Source: Chloroflexota bacterium
Lineage (GTDB): Bacteria; Chloroflexota; Anaerolineae; B4-G1; SLSP01
Assembly: GCA_022707665.1 (NCBI GenBank)
Contig: JAKJAE010000001.1
Span: 17,015-22,802 of the forward strand
Direction: 5' to 3'
DNA length: 5,788 bases
Below, piece by piece: positions 1-5,188 of the stretch. Position 1 is the first letter of the stretch, and every line of letters starts with the position of its first letter. The notes below the pieces were generated by a model. It searched no databases, was not told the DNA's origin, and saw only the letters and a list, made by a program, of their open reading frames with translations. The position numbers were made by a program, and so were the translations under genes.

Positions 1-308
1 ACGAATACCGCCAGTACATTGAGAAAGACGCGGCATTGGAGCGGCGTTTTCAGCCTGTGTTTGTCGACGAACCGGATGTGGCGGACACCATCAGCATCCT
101 TAGAGGCGTGAAGGAACGCTACGATACTCATCACGGTGTGCGTATACAGGACGCTGCGTTGATCGCGGCGGCAACACTGGCTGACAGGTATATCACTGGG
201 CGGCAGATGCCTGACAAGGCAATTGACCTGGTGGACGAGTCGGCGGCGCGTTTGCGTCTCGAGATCGATTCGAAGCCCACTGAGCTGGATGAAATCGAGC
301 GGCGGTAA
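1..308 (+). CDS. clpB: ClpB disaggregase, NBD1 end (5' partial, frame broken at 306)
   Basis: ClpB is the Hsp104-type hexameric AAA+ ATPase that, with DnaK, pulls proteins out of aggregates in the cytoplasm. The frame is open from base 3 and runs 101 codons to TAA at 306-308. The first residues, [16 protein letters not shown], match the conserved ClpB segment carrying the NBD1 arginine-finger pair (RR at bases 42-47). They are followed by the NBD1 small domain with ILRGVKERY, the [18 protein letters not shown] block and the SKPTELDE linker into the M domain. Roughly 315 N-terminal residues (N domain, NBD1 Walker A and B) should lie upstream of the window. No start codon in the window is the true one. 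The stop is not the natural end: the next ClpB residues continue directly in another frame from 308, so this piece and the following one are one gene, disrupted or misread. Confidence 0.92.
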   Translation, partial: EYRQYIEKDAALERRFQPVFVDEPDVADTISILRGVKERYDTHHGVRIQDAALIAAATLADRYITGRQMPDKAIDLVDESAARLRLEIDSKPTELDEIERR

Positions 309-310
309 TG
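300..310 (+). other. Apparent -1 frameshift inside clpB (TAATG)
   Basis: The bases CGG CGG TAATG join two ClpB frames. Two bases (TA, 306-307) stand where one codon is expected between the Arg-Arg and the MQLEIER that begins the M domain. Re-reading G305 as part of GTA gives ...[11 protein letters not shown], the exact family length, so one base is missing, for example one G of a GGG run or the first base of ATA. I see no classical X XXY YYZ slippery heptamer. A sequencing or assembly indel, a real mutation and reinitiation at the overlapping stop/start are all open. Confidence 0.85.
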
Positions 311-1636
311 CAGCTCGAGATCGAACGGACGGCGCTGAAGAAGGAGAAGGACGAGGCAAGCCAGCGGAGGCTCGGCGATCTGGAACGCGAGTTGGCGGAT
401 CTCAGCGAAAAGAGCCGGGCGCTGGGAGCCCAATGGCAACAGGAAAAAGCTCAGATCGAGAAGATCCAGCAAGTGCAGCAAGCCATGGAGAGTCTGCAGC
501 AGGACATCGAGCGTGCGGAGAGCACACGCGACTTCGATGAGGCGGCTCGCCTGCGCTATGGGCGCGCACACGAGCTGCAGGAAGCGCTGCAGCAGGCGGA
601 GGCTGACCTTCGAAGGGTTCAAGGTGACCATCCGATGCTGAACTACGAGGTGGGTCCGGAGGAGATCGCGCGCGTCGTATCCGGCTGGACGGGGATCCCC
701 GTGTCACGCCTGATGGAGGGGGAACGCGCGAAGCTGATGCGTATGGAGGACCAGTTGCATCAGAGGGTTGTCGGGCAAGATGAGGCCGTTTCGGCAGTGT
801 CGAATGCCGTCAGGCGAGCGCGGGCAGGTCTGCAGGACCCACACCGGCCTATCGGCACCTTCCTTTTCCTGGGGCCAACCGGCGTAGGCAAGACCGAGCT
901 GGCTCGAGCTCTGGCAGCCTTTCTGTTCGACACCGAAGAGGCAATGATACGCATCGATATGAGCGAGTACCAGGAGAAGCACACCGTGTCCCGTCTGATT
1001 GGCGCGCCACCGGGGTATATCGGCTATGACGAAGGCGGGCAGCTTACAGAGGCTGTTAGGCGGCGACCCTATAGCATGCTACTCCTTGATGAGATCGAGA
1101 AGGCGCACAGCGAGGTGTTTAATGTCTTGTTGCAGCTACTGGATGAGGGAAGGTTAACTGACGGGCACGGTCGGACGGTGAATTTCACGAACACCATTGT
1201 GATCATGACCAGCAATGTCGGCAGCCGGTCGATAAAGGAAGTTGGCCCCGACGCTGCCCGGGCGCAAGTGCTGCGGGAACTGGACAGTACGTTCCGGCCG
1301 GAGTTCCTGAACCGCATCGATGAGGTAATTCTGTTCGGGAGCCTGTCGCGTGATCATCTGAAGGCGATCATTGACATCCAGGTGGGCAACTTGAGAAAGC
1401 TGCTACAAGAGCAGCAGATGGACATTGAGCTGACAGAAAGGGCCAAGCGTTTCCTGGCTGATGAGGGCTATGATCCCGTCTATGGTGCCCGACCCCTGAA
1501 GCGAACCATCCAGCGGAGGCTGCAGGATCCGCTGGCGCTGGCAGTGCTTGAGGGACGTTTCGGGCCTGGAAGCACGATCGTCGCGGACTATGACGAGGAG
1601 CAACACTCGCTGACGCTGGAGAGCGTTACAGGCTAG
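308..1636 (+). CDS. clpB: ClpB disaggregase, M domain and NBD2 (3' part)
   Basis: This is the C-terminal half of ClpB, 442 codons ending at TAG 1634-1636. Residues 1-115 are the charged, Gln-rich coiled-coil M domain that contacts DnaK. NBD2 follows: WTGIPVSRL at 127-135, Walker A GPTGVGKT at 189-196, pore loop GYIGYDEGG at 236-244, Walker B LLLDE at 258-262, sensor-1 TSN at 301-303, arginine-finger block RPEFLNRIDE at 330-339 and sensor-2 GARPLKR at 393-399. All expected NBD2 catalytic motifs are intact and the C-terminus has normal length, so there is no general decay. The ATG at 308 is what the ORF opens with, but it corresponds to an internal Met of the M domain and has only a weak GAG-type ribosome site. 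It is therefore most likely the continuation of the previous piece, not an independent start. Heat-shock regulation would act upstream of the window. Confidence 0.94.
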   Translation: MQLEIERTALKKEKDEASQRRLGDLERELADLSEKSRALGAQWQQEKAQIEKIQQVQQAMESLQQDIERAESTRDFDEAARLRYGRAHELQEALQQAEADLRRVQGDHPMLNYEVGPEEIARVVSGWTGIPVSRLMEGERAKLMRMEDQLHQRVVGQDEAVSAVSNAVRRARAGLQDPHRPIGTFLFLGPTGVGKTELARALAAFLFDTEEAMIRIDMSEYQEKHTVSRLIGAPPGYIGYDEGGQLTEAVRRRPYSMLLLDEIEKAHSEVFNVLLQLLDEGRLTDGHGRTVNFTNTIVIMTSNVGSRSIKEVGPDAARAQVLRELDSTFRPEFLNRIDEVILFGSLSRDHLKAIIDIQVGNLRKLLQEQQMDIELTERAKRFLADEGYDPVYGARPLKRTIQRRLQDPLALAVLEGRFGPGSTIVADYDEEQHSLTLESVTG

Positions 1637-1654
1637 CGGCTCTAGTTGCGCGAC

Positions 1655-1682
1655 CCGATTGCTGTATCGGGAAGGCAATCGG
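1655..1682 (+). other. Hairpin after clpB, no U-tract
   Basis: CCGATTGC (1655-1662) and GCAATCGG (1675-1682) form a perfect 8-bp stem with a 12-nt loop, 18 bases after the clpB stop. No T-run follows, so it is at best a weak terminator or an mRNA 3'-end stabiliser. Confidence 0.35.
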
Positions 1683-1697
1683 TATGCCAATGATCCC

Positions 1698-1725
1698 TTG
1701 CGAAAATCGGGACTTGTGATATACT
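1698..1725 (+). promoter_or_regulatory. Extended -10 promoter for the cold-shock gene
   Basis: TTGCGA (1698-1703), a 16-bp spacer and TATACT (1720-1725) fit a sigma-70 type promoter. TGA directly before the -10 supplies the TGn extended -10 motif. Transcription would start near 1732, giving a leader of about 125 nt before the GTG of the cold-shock gene. Long leaders are a known feature of cspA-family mRNAs. Confidence 0.6.
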
Positions 1726-1764
1726 GTGGATCGAAGGGCGAAGTAGGTTATGGCTGTATGTGAA

Positions 1765-1802
1765 GGACTGTCCAGGCTTGCGGAGACTGGGCAGTTCTTT
1801 TT
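1765..1802 (+). terminator. Intrinsic-terminator-like hairpin in cold-shock leader
   Basis: GGACTGTCCAG (1765-1775) pairs with CTGGGCAGTTC (1787-1797) over 11 bp, including two G-U wobbles, with an 11-nt loop. It is followed at once by T5 (1798-1802), and two A-T pairs can extend the stem into the T-run. It lies between the promoter at 1698-1725 and the cold-shock start at 1857. It would therefore end transcription early, either as an attenuator of the cold-shock gene or as the end of a roughly 70-nt small RNA. Less likely, it terminates clpB read-through. Confidence 0.6.
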
Positions 1803-1856
1803 CATATGTCAGCTGGTTCGCCCCAGGACATCCATTCAGCATTAAGGAGCACAGCA

Positions 1857-2066
1857 GTGGCAGAGCGAGAGACCGGTACCGTGAAGTGGTTTAACGACGC
1901 AAAGGGCTATGGCTTCATTTCCCGTGATTCGGGTGATGATGTCTTCGTCCACTTTTCCGCCATTCAGTCGAGTGGCTTCCGCTCGCTTCAGGAGAACCAG
2001 CGGGTTGAGTTCTCGGTTGAGCAGGGCGATAAGGGCCCCAAGGCCGTCGACGTTCGTCCCCTCTAG
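1857..2066 (+). CDS. Cold-shock-domain protein (CspA family)
   Basis: This is a 69-residue single cold-shock domain, the usual length for the family. Such proteins are small OB-fold, single-stranded RNA/DNA-binding proteins that melt mRNA secondary structure and can act as transcription antiterminators. RNP1 is KGYGFISRD (residues 16-24) and RNP2 is VFVHF (29-33). The opening [14 protein letters not shown] and the GPKAVDV ending are typical. I chose the GTG at 1857 because AAGGAG (1844-1849) sits 7 nt upstream and because Csp proteins start just before the GTVKWF strand. An in-frame ATG at 1806 would add 17 residues with no family counterpart and would run through the ribosome site. The gene seems monocistronic, with its own promoter and a strong terminator at 2159-2198. 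The leader hairpin suggests transcriptional control. Confidence 0.95.
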   Translation: MAERETGTVKWFNDAKGYGFISRDSGDDVFVHFSAIQSSGFRSLQENQRVEFSVEQGDKGPKAVDVRPL

Positions 2067-2133
2067 ACCGCACTAGAGGCTGGCATTGCCAGCTTCGTAC
2101 TGGCAAGGGACCGTGGTCTCAGGGTATCTGAGA
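2060..2133 (+). other. Structured 3' region of the cold-shock transcript
   Basis: Several overlapping inverted repeats are packed between the cold-shock stop and its terminator. CCTCTAG (2060-2066, including the stop codon) pairs with CTAGAGG (2073-2079). GCTGGC (2079-2084) pairs with GCCAGC (2088-2093). TTGCCAG (2086-2092) can alternatively pair with CTGGCAA (2100-2106). TCTCAG (2117-2122) pairs with CTGAGA (2128-2133). The second and third stems share bases and exclude each other. This may be only a folded 3' UTR, or a 3'-UTR-derived small RNA. Confidence 0.4.
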
Positions 2134-2158
2134 ACCTGACGCATAGCGAGAGTACTCG

Positions 2159-2198
2159 ACCGCCGCACAGCTTCTCCGCAAGCTGTGCGGCGGTTGTT
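2159..2198 (+). terminator. Strong intrinsic terminator of the cold-shock gene
   Basis: ACCGCCGCACAGCTT (2159-2173) and its exact complement (2180-2194) form a perfect 15-bp GC-rich stem with a 6-nt loop (CTCCGC), followed by TTGTTAT. The T-rich side lies on the plus strand, so it ends the cold-shock transcript. On the minus strand the stem is followed by CGAGTACT, a poor U-tract, so service for the converging ABC genes is less likely. Confidence 0.9.
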
Positions 2199-2267
2199 AT
2201 GTCAGGAGAGGGCGAGGACGATGTCCCACCCAAGCGCCGCGATCGCCTGGAATCCGTGACCCACGAA

Positions 2268-3128
2268 CTAGAGTCTGGCGATGATCTCCGTCCGGCGGAA
2301 CGTCTTCACCGCGAACCAGAAGACCACGGCGTCAACTGCCCACAGAACGAGACCTATGGCGAAAACCAGGCCGGGGCTCAGGTAGAGCACGCCCGCTGCC
2401 TGTCCCACAACCAGCAGGATGACAGGTAGAACGACCGTGGAACCGAGTTGTGAAGCATCCTGGAATGTGCTCACTTTGGAGGACACTAGCACTATCGTCC
2501 CCAGTCCAAGGGCCGCCGCGGCCGGAGCCAGCCAGACGATGAGCACTCCCCACATCGCAGTTGGGAAGAACACGTGTTGCATCGTTTCCCAAGAGGCCAG
2601 GTTGACGACGATACTGTAGATCAGAAACCCTACACTGCCGACGACGATGGCCGGTATCCAGGCGCTCAGCACCTTGCCGAGCATCAGTTCAGTATCCGTA
2701 GCCGGCGTATAAAGCAGGGGCTCGAGTGTTTTTCGCTCTTTCTCGCCAGCGAAGCTGCCAGCCGCGATGACGCTTGCCGTCATCATTGGTAAGATCAGGA
2801 ACAGGGGCGCGAACATATAGACGAGCATGAAGACCACGAGCGTCTGTGCCTCGTTGTAGGTCGCGAACTGACGCTTCATCTGCTCGGGCATCATCGTCAA
2901 GAATCGCTGTAGATCTTGCATTTCCTGTGCGGCGTTCATCGATGGCGTCAAGAGACCGATCGCAGCCGGCATTGCCACCTGTAGAAGCAGAGGAAGGACG
3001 ATGATGGGGAGTAAAACGCCCTTGCTGCGCAGGAGCATCGCGAGGTCGCGCCTGGCGATGGTGTTGACGATGCCCCAGTCGAGCTTTCTGCTCTGCGATC
3101 TACGGGGTTGGGTGTTTGGCATGGTCAC
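2268..3128 (-). CDS. ABC-2 type transporter permease (NatB-like)
   Basis: A 286-residue integral membrane protein, the transmembrane half of an ABC exporter in the cytoplasmic membrane. After a basic N-terminus (RRSQSRK) and the cytoplasmic RRDLAMLLRSKG stretch there are six hydrophobic segments, near residues 38-60, 97-124, 157-178, 192-216, 230-250 and 253-274. The cytoplasmic loop after the second holds AGEKERKTLEPLLYTP (127-142), the hallmark of the NatB/ABC2_membrane family. The region between segments 1 and 2 (63-95) is a polar loop without the large extracytoplasmic domain of YhgE-type members. I use the GTG at 3128 because AGGAG lies 5 nt upstream; an ATG two codons later is possible but 11 nt away. 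The start overlaps the ATPase gene by 29 bases, so the two are translationally coupled partners. The substrate cannot be read from the sequence. Confidence 0.9.
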   Translation of the reverse strand: MTMPNTQPRRSQSRKLDWGIVNTIARRDLAMLLRSKGVLLPIIVLPLLLQVAMPAAIGLLTPSMNAAQEMQDLQRFLTMMPEQMKRQFATYNEAQTLVVFMLVYMFAPLFLILPMMTASVIAAGSFAGEKERKTLEPLLYTPATDTELMLGKVLSAWIPAIVVGSVGFLIYSIVVNLASWETMQHVFFPTAMWGVLIVWLAPAAAALGLGTIVLVSSKVSTFQDASQLGSTVVLPVILLVVGQAAGVLYLSPGLVFAIGLVLWAVDAVVFWFAVKTFRRTEIIARL

Positions 3129-4089
3129 CAGTGCTCCTATCGTTGATGGCGAAGTAGACGTCCTCTAGGGTGGGCTCGACAGGGGTCACGCGATAGATGT
3201 GTATTCCCGCAGTGACAAGCGCGGCGACAAGGCTCGGGATCGCCTCGCGCGTTGACAGCCAGACCCCTGCCGTGTGGGTACTCTCGTCCCATGAGAAAGC
3301 TGAAAGCCTATCCGATGAGTCGGTGATCACTGGTAACCCCACCAAGGCATCGTTGGGTGGACAGGCATCCGTGGTGATTTCGAGGTGTACGCCTTGCTGG
3401 AGCTCCTGAGCGAGGCCTTCCGGTGTTCCCATCGCGACGAGTTGGCCGCGTTGCATGACCGCGACACGATGGCAGAGCTTCTGAGCTTCGACGAGGTCGT
3501 GGGTGCACAGGAAGATTGTGCGCCCGCTTTCCTGGCTCAGTTGTACCACGAGCTCGTGCACGTCCCGCTGACCTACCGGGTCCAATCCGGCCGTGGGCTC
3601 ATCGAGGAACAGCACGCTGGGATTGTGGATCAACGTGCGCGCCAGGGCGAGGCGCTGGCGCATTCCTTTACTGTAGCTACCCGCGACCTCATCAGCGCGA
3701 TCTTCCAGGCCGAACTCGCCCAGCAGCACTGTTACCCTTGCAACCAGCCTGTCTGGGTCAACGCCGTACATCCGTCCGTAGAGGAAGAGGATCTCACGAG
3801 CTGTCAGTCGCTCCTCGAGCGATGGCGATTCGGTGAGCACACCGGTCTGGCGTCGCAGCGCGCTGCCTTCACTCACCGGATCCAGCCCCAGAACGCGACA
3901 TGAGCCAGCGGTTGGGCCCAGAATGCCGTTGAGAAGCCGCACTGTTGTTGTCTTGCCAGCACCGTTGTGCCCGAGGAACCCAAAGACCTCGCCTCTGTAG
4001 ATATCCAGGGTCAAGGCATCGACGGCTGTCGTGTCTCCAAACCGGCGCGAGAGGCTCCGGGTTTGGATGATCTCTGCGTCATACTGCAC
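3100..4089 (-). CDS. ABC-2 type exporter ATP-binding protein (NatA/DrrA-like)
   Basis: A 329-residue ATPase that powers the permease encoded next to it. Walker A GHNGAGKT is at 40-47, the signature SYSKGMRQR at 138-146, Walker B VLFLDEP at 159-165, the D-loop GLD at 168-170 and the H-loop THD with His197. The C-terminal 100 residues form the accessory domain typical of this subfamily, ending in the EPTLEDVYF motif (305-313). The Q-loop position in GVLTESPSL appears to carry Glu87 instead of Gln, a substitution I believe occurs in this exporter subfamily. Start: GTG at 4089 with GGAGG 9 nt upstream; no convincing promoter is seen directly before it, so it may be read from upstream of the small membrane gene. 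The coding end overlaps the permease start. The family includes sodium, drug and peptide exporters, and nothing here decides between them. Confidence 0.94.
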   Translation of the reverse strand: MQYDAEIIQTRSLSRRFGDTTAVDALTLDIYRGEVFGFLGHNGAGKTTTVRLLNGILGPTAGSCRVLGLDPVSEGSALRRQTGVLTESPSLEERLTAREILFLYGRMYGVDPDRLVARVTVLLGEFGLEDRADEVAGSYSKGMRQRLALARTLIHNPSVLFLDEPTAGLDPVGQRDVHELVVQLSQESGRTIFLCTHDLVEAQKLCHRVAVMQRGQLVAMGTPEGLAQELQQGVHLEITTDACPPNDALVGLPVITDSSDRLSAFSWDESTHTAGVWLSTREAIPSLVAALVTAGIHIYRVTPVEPTLEDVYFAINDRSTGDHAKHPTP

Positions 4090-4131
4090 TCTTCAGGCCC
4101 TCCCACAAGCCAATGCATGCCATTTGCTGAC

Positions 4132-4152
4132 CTCAATCCTGTTCAGATTGAG
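4132..4152 (-). other. Intercistronic hairpin before the ABC ATPase
   Basis: CTCAATC (4132-4138) and GATTGAG (4146-4152) make a perfect 7-bp stem with a 7-nt loop in the 71-bp gap between the small membrane gene and the ATPase. No U-tract follows on the minus strand, so it is not a clear terminator. It could instead mark an mRNA processing or stability site that sets different expression of the two parts. Confidence 0.3.
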
Positions 4153-4160
4153 CTCGCTGC

Positions 4161-4385
4161 CTAGAAAATGCTCCGTATCATGAGCAGAAACCCCAAGATG
4201 ACCAGGGGGATTCCTATGATGGCTCCAATGACCGTAACGGTGAGAAGTGCTCCCGCGATCATCAGAACCAGACCCAGAACCGCTGCAACCAACCGTCCTG
4301 TCGCCTGTAGTATCCAGGCCACGAGGTCCCATAGCGCTACAAATGGCCACAGGAACCAGGATACTTTCTTGTGCCGACTATTCAT
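4161..4385 (-). CDS. Small hydrophobic membrane protein, function unknown
   Basis: A 74-residue protein I do not recognise. A short basic N-terminus (NSRHKK) is followed by a Trp-rich hydrophobic segment at 10-26 (WFLWPFVALWDLVAWIL) and, after Arg31, about 40 hydrophobic, Gly-rich residues (32-70) that can form two more membrane helices joined at the GIP turn (58-60). It ends RSIF. It has no Cys and almost no charge inside, which fits a small multi-pass membrane protein. I consider it real because the ATG has GGGGG 6 nt upstream, the composition is coherently membrane-like along its whole length and it fills the space between neighbouring genes in the same direction. It lies 71 bp upstream of the ABC ATPase and may be cotranscribed with it. 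A role as accessory subunit of the exporter is only a guess from position. Confidence 0.75.
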   Translation of the reverse strand: MNSRHKKVSWFLWPFVALWDLVAWILQATGRLVAAVLGLVLMIAGALLTVTVIGAIIGIPLVILGFLLMIRSIF

Positions 4386-4405
4386 CTTCGACCCCCTATT
4401 CTGTC

Positions 4406-4420
4406 CGTAACTGTGTTACG
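4406..4420. promoter_or_regulatory. Inverted repeat upstream of small membrane gene, possible operator
   Basis: CGTAAC-TGT-GTTACG is a perfect 6+6 bp dyad with a 3-bp centre, 21 bp before the ATG of the small membrane gene and just upstream of its ribosome site. Its place fits a repressor-binding site or a small mRNA 5' hairpin. No regulator gene is visible nearby. Confidence 0.35.
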
Positions 4421-4449
4421 CAATTACTACGCTGTAGGACTGTGGAGGT

Positions 4450-4463
4450 TGCACAATTGTGCA
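4450..4463. promoter_or_regulatory. 14-bp perfect palindrome, possible operator
   Basis: TGCACAATTGTGCA reads the same on both strands without a spacer. It lies 65 bp upstream of the small membrane gene, in the region where a promoter for the ABC unit would be expected. Such continuous dyads are typical of dimeric helix-turn-helix regulators. I could not place a good -35/-10 pair beside it. Confidence 0.4.
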
Positions 4464-4525
4464 GTTCGCGTGCGAGCCGCTGGGGCTCTTCGATGACAGT
4501 CGCTTCTTGTGAGCTTATTCACATG

Positions 4526-4561
4526 AAATGGAGCGCACGCGTTGGCGAGACGGTGCGCTCC
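4526..4561 (-). terminator. rbr: Terminator of the rubrerythrin gene
   Basis: On the minus strand GGAGCGCAC (4561-4553) pairs perfectly with GTGCGCTCC (4538-4530) over 9 bp with a 14-nt loop, then ATTT follows. It starts about 34 bases after the rubrerythrin stop. The stem is strong but the U-tract is short, so termination may be incomplete. Confidence 0.6.
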
Positions 4562-4594
4562 GTTAATCGATGGGGCAGGAGCCGATAGCGGTGA

Positions 4595-5098
4595 TCAGTC
4601 GACCTGGTTGTACGCCGTTGCCTTCGAACCGCAGATGGGACAGCGCTCAGGGGGCACATCGCCGACGTGGGTATGGCCACAGACGCCGCAGACCCAGTAG
4701 GTGGCCTTAGGCAGATCCTCGCCCTTCTGCAGGGTCTCAAGGGCCGCTCCATAGAGTTTCTCGTGGATCTTCTCGACCTCCCAAGCCCACTCGAAAGACC
4801 GTTCGGCAGCCGTGTGACCCTCTGCTCGCGCATCTTCCAAGAAGTCCGGGTACATGGTCACAACCTCGTAGTTCTCGCCGGCCATCGCGGCTTTGAGGTT
4901 GTCCTCGGTGGTCTTGATGTCACCAAGGGTCTTGAGGTGACCATGGGCGTGTACGGTTTCGGCGGCTGCAACGGCCCGGAAGAGCCGTGCGATCCCAGGG
5001 TGTCCTTCCCGATCGGCCTGTTTTGCCCAGGCTGTGTACTTCCGGTTAGCCTGAGACTCGCCCGCGAACGCTGCCTTGAGATCATCTGTCGTCTTCAC
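4595..5098 (-). CDS. rbr: Rubrerythrin
   Basis: A 167-residue rubrerythrin, a cytoplasmic non-haem iron protein that reduces hydrogen peroxide to water and protects anaerobes and microaerophiles from oxidative stress. The ferritin-like four-helix domain (1-130) shows the diiron ligands: Glu14 in AGESQANRKY, the ETVH motif with Glu47 and His50, Glu75/Glu78 in AGENYE and the EKIH motif with Glu109 and His112. The C-terminal rubredoxin-like domain binds one iron through CGVC (137-140) and CPIC (153-156). Domain order and length are those of the classical family; a few rubrerythrins put rubredoxin first, this one does not. The start is GTG at 5098 with GGAGG 5 nt upstream. It has its own near-consensus promoter at 5139-5166 and a hairpin terminator, so it is probably monocistronic. 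No electron-donor gene (rubredoxin reductase) is in the window. Confidence 0.97.
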   Translation of the reverse strand: MKTTDDLKAAFAGESQANRKYTAWAKQADREGHPGIARLFRAVAAAETVHAHGHLKTLGDIKTTEDNLKAAMAGENYEVVTMYPDFLEDARAEGHTAAERSFEWAWEVEKIHEKLYGAALETLQKGEDLPKATYWVCGVCGHTHVGDVPPERCPICGSKATAYNQVD

Positions 5099-5138
5099 TG
5101 TGCCCTCCGATCAGTCAAGATTTGAAGATACCGCTTGA

Positions 5139-5166
5139 ATCATACGCTGGTCCGTCGGTGTGTCAA
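5139..5166 (-). promoter_or_regulatory. Strong sigma-70 type promoter of rubrerythrin
   Basis: On the minus strand TTGACA (5166-5161) is a perfect -35 and TATGAT (5144-5139) a 5/6 match to the -10, with a 16-bp spacer. The transcript would start near 5132, leaving about 34 nt of leader with the GGAGG ribosome site. The -35 lies only 22 bp after the stop of the preceding gene. I see no clear PerR- or OxyR-type operator across it. Confidence 0.8.
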
Positions 5167-5188
5167 ATGCTGGCTGGTGACGCCATAC

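Noticed and set aside
131..631. 166-codon minus-strand ORF across the clpB break
   Set aside because: Antisense shadow of clpB; Leu/Arg-rich composition, crosses the frameshift site and matches nothing recognisable.
1806..1856. ATG at 1806 as the start of the cold-shock protein
   Set aside because: It would add 17 residues unlike the family and include the AAGGAG that clearly serves the GTG at 1857.
2067..2158. tRNA or other classical RNA gene in the hairpin-rich region after the cold-shock gene
   Set aside because: No T-loop GTTCRA box, acceptor stem or CCA end; the stems do not make a cloverleaf.
2239..2246. GCGATCGC octamer, as in cyanobacterial HIP1 repeats
   Set aside because: Only one copy noticed in the window and no other cyanobacterial feature, so chance is sufficient.
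3385..3903. 172-codon plus-strand ORF within the ABC ATPase gene
   Set aside because: Lies wholly antisense to clear Walker and signature motifs; no recognisable domain and no ribosome site of its own noted.
4398..4423. Minus-strand TTGCGT / CAGAAT as promoter of the small membrane gene
   Set aside because: Spacer only 14 bp, poor -35, and the transcript would start after the ribosome site region, leaving almost no leader.
4667..5125. 152-codon plus-strand ORF opposite rubrerythrin
   Set aside because: Antisense shadow of a gene with all metal ligands intact; it also runs through the rubrerythrin ribosome site.
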